Shown here one piece after another: positions 1 to 4,746 of a DNA stretch of 7,481 nt. The position numbers and the translations under genes are program-made. Every line of letters begins with the position of its first letter. Position 1 is the first letter of the stretch. The stretch lies in the NCBI GenBank assembly GCA_944391265.1, contig CALXSX010000054.1:1-7481 (forward strand), in the 5' to 3' direction. The notes beneath the pieces were generated by a model. That model did not search any database. It was not told the DNA's origin and was given only the letters and a program-made list of their open reading frames with translations. The stretch is from an uncultured Clostridia bacterium. Its GTDB lineage: Bacteria > Bacillota > Clostridia > UBA1381.

Positions 1-19
1 AAGGCTTGTATTTATTCAT
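1..19 (-). CDS. 5' end of an unidentified gene leaving the window
   Basis: Only the first six codons (MNKYKP) lie inside the window. The start is called from context. An ATG on the minus strand (complement of 17-19) sits 10 nt downstream of an AGGAG Shine-Dalgarno (AGAGGAG, complement of 30-36), which in turn lies downstream of a consensus promoter at 52-80. The product cannot be recognised from six residues. The gene is divergent from the carbohydrate-degradation remnants to its right. Confidence 0.5.
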
Positions 20-51
20 AAAAACCCGGCTCCTCTCGCTGTTTTTTCAAC

Positions 52-80
52 ATTATATCATAAGGGGAAGATTTTGTCAA
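52..80 (-). promoter_or_regulatory. Sigma-70-type promoter for the leftward gene
   Basis: On the minus strand, TTGACA (complement of 75-80) is separated by exactly 17 nt from TATAAT (complement of 52-57), and a TG dinucleotide precedes the -10 box (extended -10). Both hexamers match the consensus perfectly. It would transcribe leftward through the AGAGGAG ribosome binding site into the ATG at 17-19. Confidence 0.8.
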
Positions 81-128
81 TTTTAAAATACATACGCCAA
101 AATTTTTATTTTTATTTCAAAAAAATGC

Positions 129-157
129 TTGCAAAACTATGTTAGTCAGTGTATAAT
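129..157 (+). promoter_or_regulatory. Promoter-like sequence before the alpha-mannosidase remnant
   Basis: TTGCAA (129-134) and TATAAT (152-157) are spaced by 17 nt on the plus strand, so the predicted start is near 164. That is exactly where similarity to the interior of a GH38 enzyme begins. A native promoter would lie several hundred bases upstream of this part of the gene. Either a deletion has placed an upstream promoter against the gene interior, or the -10 match arose by chance from coding sequence. Confidence 0.4.
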
Positions 158-163
158 AGACGT

Positions 164-714
164 GATTGGCGGCTTGAGCAGACAAGGGCAAAGGCAGTGC
201 GAAGCTTTGCGACTGAGGCTATGCTGCTTGAGGCGTACCCTGAGCACAGATTTTCGTCAAGCCAGCCGCAGCTTTATCAGTTTGTAAAGGGGGACTGCCC
301 TAAAGGATAAAGGAGCTTGTAAGGCAGGGAAGATGGGAAGCAGAGTGCGCTATGTGGCTTGAGGCGGACTGCAATCTATCATCGGGAGAGAGCCTCGTAC
401 GCCAGATTCTGCATGGAAAGCGTTTCATGAAAAACGAATTCGGTATTGATTCAAAGGTGCTTTGGCTGCCGGACGTGTTCATAACGGCGGCAAAGGAAGC
501 ATGCGACAGTGAAGACATAGTCGTCAGAGTTTACGAATCATACGGTCAGAGAACAGCGGCAAAAATAAGCGCAGGATTTGATATACAAACGGCCTGCGAG
601 ACAGATCTTATCGAAACGAAGAGCTTACGCTCTTTGGAGGTAAAGAACAATACCTTTGAGTTTGAACTAAAACCGTTTGAAATAAAGACATTCATGCTTA
701 AGATAAGCAGATGA
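164..714 (+). pseudogene. GH38 alpha-mannosidase remnant
   Basis: This is the debris of a glycoside hydrolase family 38 alpha-mannosidase, which hydrolyses terminal alpha-mannose using a bound metal ion and an aspartate nucleophile. Positions 164-303 read DWRLEQTRAKAVRSFAT...YPEHRF...SQPQLYQFVK, the region just after the family's HIDVAWLW metal-binding motif, and then hit a stop. From 304 the frame changes and reads RIKELVRQGRW, EADCN, SGESLVRQ and WLPDVF, where the Asp of WLPD is the family nucleophile. At about 480 the sequence jumps in frame to a typical GH38 C-terminus (IVVRVYESYGQR ... FELKPFEIKTFMLKI) ending at 714. The N-terminal part, most of the catalytic domain and the middle beta domains are gone; family members are usually about 1000 residues. 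The remnant cannot be an active enzyme. It lies 31 nt upstream of the CE7 esterase, with which it may once have formed an operon. Family assignment is by recognised motifs. Confidence 0.85.
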
Positions 715-745
715 TAAACATAATATATTTTTTGGAGGGATTCAT

Positions 746-1706
746 ATGCCGATAGTTGATATGTCATTGGATGAGCTTAGGGTTTACCAGGGGACTAATC
801 CCAGACCCGATGATTTTGATGAATATTGGGATAGAGCGCTAATCGAAATGAAAGCGACAGACAGACAGGTGGAGTTAGTAGAATCAAGCTTTTCTTCGCC
901 CGTTGCCCGGTTCTATGATCTGTATTTTACAGGGGTAGGAGGCGCAAGAGTACATGCAAGCTTTGCCAAACCGAAAAATATAAAGGGAAAGTGTCCTGCA
1001 ATCCTTAATTTCCACGGTTACCGCAGCAGTTGTCTCAGGTGGATGGATCTGCTGCCGTACGCCGCATCGGGATTCGCCGTAGCCTCGCTCGACTGCAGAG
1101 GTCAGGCAGGAAAATCCGAGGATATCGGCGGAAATACTGGAAACACCATGATTGGTCATATAATAAGGGGTCTAAACGACGATCCTGATAAGCTGCTTTA
1201 CAGGTCGATTTTTCTCGACACGGCGGAGCTTGCCGGTATAATTATGGATATGGACGACGTCAACGAAAACAGAGTCGGAGCCTGCGGCGCGAGCCAGGGA
1301 GGCGGTCTGACGATTGCTTGTAGCGCTCTTGAGCCCAGAATAAAAAGAGCCGTTTTCTGGTATCCGTTTCTGAGCGATTACAAGCGCGTGTGGGAGATGG
1401 ATCTCACACTTAACGCGTATGCTTGAACTAAGGACCTATTTCAGAGAAAACGATCCGCGCCACGAATGTGAGGATGACATATTTAAAAAGCTCGGTTACA
1501 TAGATGTGCAGAATCTTGCACCGAGAATAAAGGCATCGGTTATAATGTTTACAGGGCTGATGGACACTATATGCCCTCCGTCAACGCAGTTTGCGGCGTA
1601 CAATAAAATGACGTGCATGAAAAAATCCGTAATTTATCCCGACTTCACCCATGAGGGATTGCCCGATTCCATGGAGATGATGTACGAGTTTATGCTCGGA
1701 ATGTGA
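746..1706 (+). pseudogene. CE7 acetyl xylan esterase / cephalosporin-C deacetylase, frameshifted
   Basis: This is an alpha/beta-hydrolase of carbohydrate esterase family 7, which removes acetyl groups from xylo-oligosaccharides and similar small acetylated substrates, usually in the cytoplasm. The first part (746-1426, 226 residues) starts at an ATG 6 nt after GGAGGG (734-739). It shows NPRPDDFDEYW near residue 18, the oxyanion-hole HGY (90-92), DCRGQ (116-120) and the nucleophile elbow GASQGG with Ser183. The frame then shifts by +1 near 1421-1425, where tat-gctt-gaa needs one base fewer, and an in-frame TGA follows. The second frame (readable from 1419 to 1706) continues LRTYFRENDPRHE, then GLMDTICPPST with the catalytic Asp, then THEG with the catalytic His. 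Joined, the two parts give about 318 residues, the normal family length, with the whole triad preserved. Apart from the single indel the gene looks intact, so it is either a recent pseudogene or a sequence error. Confidence 0.88.
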
Positions 1707-1754
1707 GAGAGCAGATGATTTTTACGGCGGTTTTGCTGATATGGTGATTTAGTG

Positions 1755-1976
1755 ATGAATATTGAAAGAAAGTTTTGGACAGATAAACTGATAAAAATTG
1801 TTTCTCCCGTTTTAAACGAGGCGTCACGCGGCCAGCTTTCAAAAAGCATGACGAGTTCACAAGACAATCTGTTGTCACGTGGGGATCCCCGGAGAGGACA
1901 AATTCAGGATGGGAGCGCCGGGGATGCGGACCTCAATGAGAATATGGTCGTAAAAACGCGGATTTTGTGCGTTTGA
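1755..1976 (+). pseudogene. Truncated stub resembling the N-terminus of a DUF2264 protein
   Basis: A short reading frame opens with MNIERKFWTDKLIKIVSPVLN and QLSKSM. From memory this resembles the first 30 or so residues of DUF2264 proteins (FW..L.KI..PVL.....G.L...M), a family commonly found beside polysaccharide-degrading enzymes. After about residue 31 the resemblance ends and the frame runs through unrelated-looking sequence to a stop at 1976. A full DUF2264 protein is several hundred residues long. Another frame across 1878-1949 reads VGIPGEDKFRMGAPGMRTSMR, possibly the C-terminal remnant of the same or another deleted gene, but I do not recognise it. No strong ribosome binding site precedes the ATG; GGTGA lies at 1743-1747. 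The stub directly follows the damaged esterase, consistent with one decaying operon. The family call is tentative. Confidence 0.4.
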
Positions 1977-1986
1977 TGAAAAACGC

Positions 1987-2016
1987 TTGACATATAGTGA
2001 TGTTTAATGGTATAAT
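1987..2016 (+). promoter_or_regulatory. Sigma-70-type promoter of the small hypothetical gene
   Basis: TTGACA (1987-1992) and TATAAT (2011-2016) are both perfect, with an 18-nt spacer and a TGG immediately before the -10 box (extended -10). The predicted start is near 2023, giving a 5' leader of about 45 nt before the GGAGGAG ribosome binding site at 2056-2062. I see no stable structure in that leader. Confidence 0.8.
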
Positions 2017-2067
2017 ATGCTTTGACAGTATAGTTGGATATTTGTTTTTGAAACCGGAGGAGTAATG

Positions 2068-2358
2068 ATGCAGAATAAAAAGAAAAAATTGCTTATGTAT
2101 AAGGATAAGCCTCTGATACGCGTCGGAAACACGATATTTTACGGCGACCTTGGCGAGAAATACATCTTACAGCTTGATATAATTGAAACTAAAAATGTAA
2201 AGGATATTGAATCTGCCACAAAAGTAGTTTTAAAGCTTGTTGATAACAGCGGAGAGTTGGGCAGCGGACAGGTTTTCCGTCAGTCGGAAAGGGAGGACTT
2301 GTACTCAGCTCTTGATATAGGCGAATGGTGGCTTCAGAATGCTTTGTCTCAGGGCTGA
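2068..2358 (+). CDS. Small conserved-looking hypothetical protein
   Basis: This encodes about 96 residues. I place it with small uncharacterised proteins of gut Clostridia that share a KLLMYKDKPLIRVGNTIFYGD opening, but I cannot name a domain or function. The protein begins with a very basic stretch (KKKKK), then shows alternating hydrophobic segments likely to be beta strands (PLIRVGNTIFYG, KYILQLDIIE, TKVVLKLVD). It ends in a helix-like segment (REDLYSALDIGEWWLQNAL). There is no signal peptide or membrane segment, so it should be a small cytosolic single-domain protein. Two tandem ATGs exist at 2065 and 2068. The second is preferred because GGAGG (2056-2060) then lies 7 nt upstream instead of 4. 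The gene is a single transcription unit with its own consensus promoter and strong terminator, so it is probably well expressed, unlike the decayed genes to its left. Confidence 0.8.
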   Translation: MQNKKKKLLMYKDKPLIRVGNTIFYGDLGEKYILQLDIIETKNVKDIESATKVVLKLVDNSGELGSGQVFRQSEREDLYSALDIGEWWLQNALSQG

Positions 2359-2376
2359 TTTAACTTGTATACAGAA

Positions 2377-2423
2377 ACAGGGCTTCAAAAAACTTACATG
2401 TTTTTTGAAGCCCTGTCTTTTTT
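2377..2423 (+). terminator. Intrinsic terminator of the small hypothetical gene
   Basis: A perfect 17-bp inverted repeat (2377-2393 and 2400-2416) with a 6-nt loop TTACAT is followed by CTTTTTT. It begins 19 nt after the stop codon of the hypothetical gene. It also lies just beyond the stop of the convergent trpB2-like gene. In that direction the stem is the same but the following tract is only UUCUGU, so it should be a weaker terminator for the leftward transcript. Confidence 0.9.
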
Positions 2424-2426
2424 ATA

Positions 2427-3797
2427 TCAGAAATCCTGTTTGGGAAGTGTGGCAAACCCCTTTTCAAGATCCTCGTCTGTCGGGATATAGTCAGTCATTG
2501 TTCCGTCAAGATATGACTGGTATGAAGTCATGTCAAAGTATCCCGTTCCGGTCAGGCCGAACAGTATCGTTTTTGCCTCGCCTGTCTCCTTGCAGCGCAT
2601 TGCCTCGTCTACTGCGGCTTTAATAGCATGCGATGATTCTGGAGCAGGCAGCGTTCCCTCTGTTTTGGCAAAGGTGACTGCCGCTTCAAATACCTTTGTC
2701 TGCTCGTATGAAACGGCTCTCATGTATCCGTCGTGATAGAGCTTTGAAAGTATCGGCGACATTCCGTGATATCTCAGTCCGCCGGCATGGTTCGGTGAAG
2801 GCATAAATCCGTTTCCTAAAGTGTACATTTTCATAAGCGGAGTTGTTTTGCCGGTGTCTCCGAAGTCGAACGCATAGCGGCCTCTTGTGAGAGACGGACA
2901 AGATGCCGGCTCCACAGCTACAAAATCTATTTTTCTTTTTCCTCTGATGTAGTCTGCCATGAACGGGGAAATGAGCCCGCCTAGGTTTGAGCCTCCGCCG
3001 GCACACCCGATAATAATATCCGGCTCTATGCCGTACTTTTCGCAGGCTGTGTACGTTTCTTCACCAATTACAGTCTGGTGCAGGAGCACGTGGTTCAAAA
3101 CACTGCCAAGCACGTATCTGCAATTTTCTGTTTTCAGCGCCGTTTCCATAGCCTCCGATATCGCACAGCCGAGCGAACCACCTGTACCCGGGTTTTCGGC
3201 AAGTATTCTTCTTCCCGCCTCTGTTGTATCAGACGGAGACGGAATTACTTCGCCGCCGTATGTCCTTATAACTGCTTTCCTGTGCGGCTTTTGCTCTGCC
3301 GATACCTTTACCATATAAACCTTTAGGTCTATACCGTAAAACGCACACGCCATAGCGAGAGCCGTTCCCCACTGCCCTGCGCCCGTCTCTGTTGTTAGGT
3401 GTGTAAGCCCTTGCTTTTTCGCATAATACACCTGAGCGGCCGCCGAGTTCAGCTTGTGTGAGCCGGAGGTGTTGTTTCCTTCAAATTTGTAATATATTTT
3501 TGCCGGCGTGTCAAGCGCTTTTTCAAGGTTATATGCCCTTACGAGAGGAGAGGGACGGTACATCTTGTAAAATGCGCGGATTTCTTCCGGGATTTCTATG
3601 TATTCGTCAGTCGTGTTAAGCTCCTGCTCGATAAGGTCGTCGCAGAAAACGGGCCTTAAATCATCAGCTGTGCACGGCTTCCCTGTTGCAGGGTTTCTGA
3701 ACGGTTCGGGAAGGTCCTTCATTACCGCTCTCACGTTATGCCATGTTTTCGGAAGCTCGTTTTCTTCAAGAAAAATTTTGTACGGAATTTCTGCCAT
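2427..3797 (-). CDS. trpB: TrpB2-type tryptophan synthase beta chain
   Basis: This is a 456-residue pyridoxal-phosphate fold-type II enzyme that condenses indole with L-serine (or a serine derivative) to give L-tryptophan in the cytosol. Visible motifs are GSHKLNSA with the PLP-binding Lys114, ETGAGQWG with the catalytic Glu137, the phosphate-binding GGGSN loop (267-271), the EPASCPSLTRG segment (296-306) and the C-terminal LTGTGYFD. The length and the N-terminal extension (LPKTWHNV...LPEPFRNP) are those of the TrpB2 subfamily; classical TrpB is about 400 residues. TrpB2 is often encoded apart from trpA and thought to salvage free indole. No trpA or other trp gene is adjacent here, which fits a stand-alone role. 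The ATG lies 9 nt after AAAGGA (complement of 3807-3812). A leader of about 130 nt upstream carries a TRAP-like NAG array and alternative pairings (separate entries), so the gene is probably tryptophan-regulated. It converges with the hypothetical gene and shares its terminator region. Confidence 0.95.
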   Translation of the reverse strand: MAEIPYKIFLEENELPKTWHNVRAVMKDLPEPFRNPATGKPCTADDLRPVFCDDLIEQELNTTDEYIEIPEEIRAFYKMYRPSPLVRAYNLEKALDTPAKIYYKFEGNNTSGSHKLNSAAAQVYYAKKQGLTHLTTETGAGQWGTALAMACAFYGIDLKVYMVKVSAEQKPHRKAVIRTYGGEVIPSPSDTTEAGRRILAENPGTGGSLGCAISEAMETALKTENCRYVLGSVLNHVLLHQTVIGEETYTACEKYGIEPDIIIGCAGGGSNLGGLISPFMADYIRGKRKIDFVAVEPASCPSLTRGRYAFDFGDTGKTTPLMKMYTLGNGFMPSPNHAGGLRYHGMSPILSKLYHDGYMRAVSYEQTKVFEAAVTFAKTEGTLPAPESSHAIKAAVDEAMRCKETGEAKTILFGLTGTGYFDMTSYQSYLDGTMTDYIPTDEDLEKGFATLPKQDF

Positions 3798-3809
3798 GTC
3801 AATCTATCC

Positions 3810-3835
3810 TTTCATAAATAAAATAGCAGATGAAA
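3810..3835 (-). promoter_or_regulatory. Possible Shine-Dalgarno-sequestering hairpin of trpB2
   Basis: In the minus-strand RNA, UUUCAU (complement of 3830-3835) can pair with AUGAAA (complement of 3810-3815) across a 14-nt loop. The 3' arm overlaps the AAA of the AAAGGA Shine-Dalgarno. The helix is only six AU-rich pairs, so it would be weak alone. It shares UCAU with the long-range inverted repeat at 3824-3833, so the two pairings exclude each other. Calling it a repressor hairpin is inference. Confidence 0.3.
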
Positions 3836-3836
3836 T

Positions 3837-3862
3837 AAAAAAGCTCTGCCTTGCAGACAGAG
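3837..3862 (-). terminator. Weak attenuator-like hairpin with U tract in the trpB2 leader
   Basis: In the minus-strand RNA, UCUGC (complement of 3853-3857), an AAG loop and GCAGA (complement of 3845-3849) form a 5-bp stem followed by GCUUUUUU. An alternative register pairs CUCUG (3858-3862) with CAGAG (3844-3848). The six-U tract fits an intrinsic terminator, but the short stem makes efficient termination doubtful. Confidence 0.3.
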
Positions 3863-3888
3863 ACAAACAGATAAAATAAAAAAAACAA

Positions 3889-3926
3889 CTCGTCTCATCT
3901 CATCTTATCTAAGCTCATCTCATCTG
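3889..3926 (-). promoter_or_regulatory. TRAP-like array of eight NAG triplets in the trpB2 leader
   Basis: Reading the minus strand from 3926 down to 3889, the triplets CAG, GAG, GAG, UAG, AAG, GAG, GAG and GAG begin every 5 nt at 3926, 3921, 3916, 3911, 3906, 3901, 3896 and 3891. They are separated by two-nucleotide spacers AU, AU, CU, AU, AU, AU and AC, and the last triplet is followed by UU. AG is invariant in all eight units; changes fall only in the first triplet base and the spacers. TRAP (MtrB) of bacilli binds series of (G/U)AG triplets, with AAG and CAG tolerated less well, separated by two or three non-conserved bases in leaders of tryptophan genes. The location at the 5' end of a tryptophan-synthase transcript matches that role. 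The first triplet falls on the predicted transcription start, so seven are certain to be in the RNA. That a TRAP-like protein exists here is inference. Confidence 0.6.
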
Positions 3927-3931
3927 CTACG

Positions 3932-3960
3932 ATAATACCATAAAAAAATCGGTTTGTCAA
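3932..3960 (-). promoter_or_regulatory. Sigma-70-type promoter of trpB2
   Basis: On the minus strand, TTGACA (complement of 3955-3960) and TATTAT (complement of 3932-3937) are spaced by 17 nt, with TGG directly before the -10 box. The predicted start near 3925-3926 gives a leader of about 130 nt before the ATG at 3797, long enough for RNA-based control. Confidence 0.8.
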
Positions 3961-4059
3961 TACCTTTTTTAAAAAAGTATATAATTCAATTATACATAAA
4001 ATATGTTATCACACAGCGCAGTGCGCCTAAAGGCATACGGGAATGTTGAAATTTTGTGC

Positions 4060-4091
4060 AAAAAAACACGGCAAGCAGAAAAAGCTTGCCG
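4060..4091 (-). terminator. Terminator of the Val-Asp-Phe-Gly-Cys tRNA operon
   Basis: On the minus strand an 8-bp GC-rich stem (4084-4091 with 4069-4076) with a 7-nt loop is followed, after three bases, by seven U (complement of 4060-4066). It begins 6 nt after the encoded CCA of tRNA-Cys, the last gene of the operon. Confidence 0.85.
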
Positions 4092-4096
4092 CAATG

Positions 4097-4171
4097 TGGA
4101 GGTGCCACCCGGATTTGAACCGGGGAATAAAGGTGTTGCAGACCTTTGCCTTACCACTTGGCTATGGCACC
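4097..4171 (-). tRNA. tRNA-Cys (anticodon GCA)
   Basis: A complete cloverleaf on the minus strand. Acceptor GGUGCCA pairs with UGGCACC, the anticodon loop CUGCAAC gives GCA, and the T-loop is TTCAAAT. The discriminator is U73, the expected cysteine identity base, and CCA is encoded (complement of 4097-4099). It is the last gene of the five-tRNA operon, separated from tRNA-Gly by a spacer hairpin. Confidence 0.95.
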
Positions 4172-4179
4172 GAGAAAAC

Positions 4180-4207
4180 ACAAAAGACGCATTATCGCGT
4201 CTTTTGT
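4180..4207 (-). other. Hairpin in the tRNA-Gly to tRNA-Cys spacer
   Basis: A perfect 11-bp inverted repeat (4180-4190 with 4197-4207) with a 6-nt loop fills most of the 39-nt spacer. On the minus strand it is followed by GUUUUCUC, a poor U tract. It could act as a partial terminator that lowers tRNA-Cys output, or as a processing signal. Confidence 0.5.
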
Positions 4208-4210
4208 ATA

Positions 4211-4285
4211 TGGAGCGGAAGACGAGATTCGAACTCGCGACGTTCACCTTGGCAAGGTGACGCTCTACCACTGAGCCACTCCCGC
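4211..4285 (-). tRNA. tRNA-Gly (anticodon GCC)
   Basis: A complete cloverleaf on the minus strand. Acceptor GCGGGAG pairs with CUUCCGC with one G-U pair, the anticodon loop UUGCCAA gives GCC, the T-loop is TTCGAAT, the discriminator is U73 and CCA is encoded. It is fourth in the tRNA operon. Confidence 0.95.
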
Positions 4286-4305
4286 ATGAATCCAAAATGG
4301 ATTTT

Positions 4306-4381
4306 TGGTGCCTCCGAGTGGAATCGAACCACTGACACAGGGATTTTCAGTCCCTTGCTCTACCGACTGAGCTACAGAGGC
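4306..4381 (-). tRNA. tRNA-Phe (anticodon GAA)
   Basis: A complete cloverleaf on the minus strand. Acceptor GCCUCUG pairs with CGGAGGC with one U-G pair, the anticodon loop CUGAAAA gives GAA, the T-loop is TTCGATT, the discriminator is A73 and CCA is encoded. It is third in the tRNA operon. Confidence 0.95.
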
Positions 4382-4393
4382 ATATAAGAAAAA

Positions 4394-4470
4394 TGGCGAC
4401 CCGGATGGGGCTCGAACCCACGACCTCTAGCGTGACAGGCTAGCGTTCTAACCAACTGAACTACCGGGCC
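4394..4470 (-). tRNA. tRNA-Asp (anticodon GUC)
   Basis: A complete cloverleaf on the minus strand. Acceptor GGCCCGG pairs with CCGGGUC, the anticodon loop CUGUCAC gives GUC, the T-loop is TTCGAGC, the discriminator is G73 as expected for aspartate, and CCA is encoded. It is second in the operon, 5 nt after tRNA-Val. Confidence 0.95.
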
Positions 4471-4475
4471 GAGTC

Positions 4476-4551
4476 TGGTGGGAGTTACAGGGCTCGAACC
4501 TGTGACATCCTGCTTGTAAGGCAGACGCTCTCCCAGCTGAGCTAAACTCCC
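4476..4551 (-). tRNA. tRNA-Val (anticodon UAC), copy 1
   Basis: A complete cloverleaf on the minus strand. Acceptor GGGAGUU pairs fully with AACUCCC, the anticodon loop CUUACAA gives UAC, the T-loop is TTCGAGC, the discriminator is A73 and CCA is encoded. It is the first gene after the operon promoter. It differs at a single base from the plus-strand copy at 7264-7339. Confidence 0.95.
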
Positions 4552-4590
4552 GACATTTTCCTTTAATGCTGTCATGTGACAACGATAATA

Positions 4591-4619
4591 ATTATAGCAG
4601 ATTGATTATGCTTTGTCAA
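4591..4619 (-). promoter_or_regulatory. Consensus promoter of the five-tRNA operon
   Basis: On the minus strand, TTGACA (complement of 4614-4619) and TATAAT (complement of 4591-4596) are both perfect with a 17-nt spacer. Transcription should start near 4584, about 33 nt before tRNA-Val. The 127 nt between this promoter and the stop codon of the YitT gene are very AT-rich, with runs of T and A; I see no gene and no clear terminator in them. Confidence 0.9.
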
Positions 4620-4746
4620 GACTTTTTTTAAAAAATTTGATAATTTTTTTAACAGGGCTTTTTTTAATTTATTTTTTTCAAAATATACGCTGCAAAAATT
4701 TATAAATTTGTTGAATTTAAATATTTGCCATTAAAGTTAAAGTATT

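Larger units (their letters stand above)
3824..3929 (-). repeat. Perfect 10-bp inverted repeat spanning the trpB2 leader
   Basis: TAGCAGATGA at 3824-3833 and its exact complement TCATCTGCTA at 3920-3929 are separated by 86 nt. In the leader RNA the 5' arm overlaps the first triplets of the NAG array and the 3' arm lies between the U6 tract and the Shine-Dalgarno. The predicted start near 3925-3926 means the transcript may contain only the last six or seven nucleotides of the 5' arm, unless initiation occurs slightly earlier. Confidence 0.6.

Noticed and set aside
1411..1430. Programmed +1 frameshift at GCU-UGA in the CE7 gene, similar to prfB
   Set aside because: The prfB signal needs a CUU-UGA slippery site and an internal Shine-Dalgarno a few bases upstream. 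Here the P-site codon is GCU, repairing in +1 would be poor, and no Shine-Dalgarno-like sequence precedes it. CE7 enzymes have no known frameshifting.
2959..3318. Plus-strand frames of 80-120 codons inside the trpB2 gene
   Set aside because: They are antisense shadows of a clearly conserved enzyme and lack promoters and ribosome binding sites.
3798..3925. T-box riboswitch upstream of trpB2
   Set aside because: There is no AGGGTGGNACCGCG-like T-box motif, and the leader of about 130 nt is shorter than a typical T-box.
3889..3926. CRISPR array, simple microsatellite or leader-peptide attenuator in the trpB2 leader
   Set aside because: The units are only 5 nt, ruling out CRISPR. Substitutions spare AG in every unit, which a freely drifting microsatellite would not do. 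The AUG codons inside the repeats are followed almost at once by UGA, and there are no Trp codons, so a leader peptide is unlikely.
3961..4000. AT-rich imperfect inverted repeat upstream of the trpB2 promoter as a regulator site
   Set aside because: The repeat is short, imperfect and made almost entirely of A and T, as expected by chance in this composition.
3990..4387. Open reading frames across the five tRNA genes
   Set aside because: Several frames of 85-114 codons cross 3990-4575 on both strands, but they coincide with complete tRNA cloverleaves, have no ribosome binding sites and are fortuitous.
4569..4580. Near-palindrome TGTCATGTGACA in the leader of the five-tRNA operon as an operator
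   Set aside because: The arms are only 5 bp with a 2-nt centre. It lies just downstream of a consensus tRNA promoter where no repressor is expected, so it is not distinguishable from chance.
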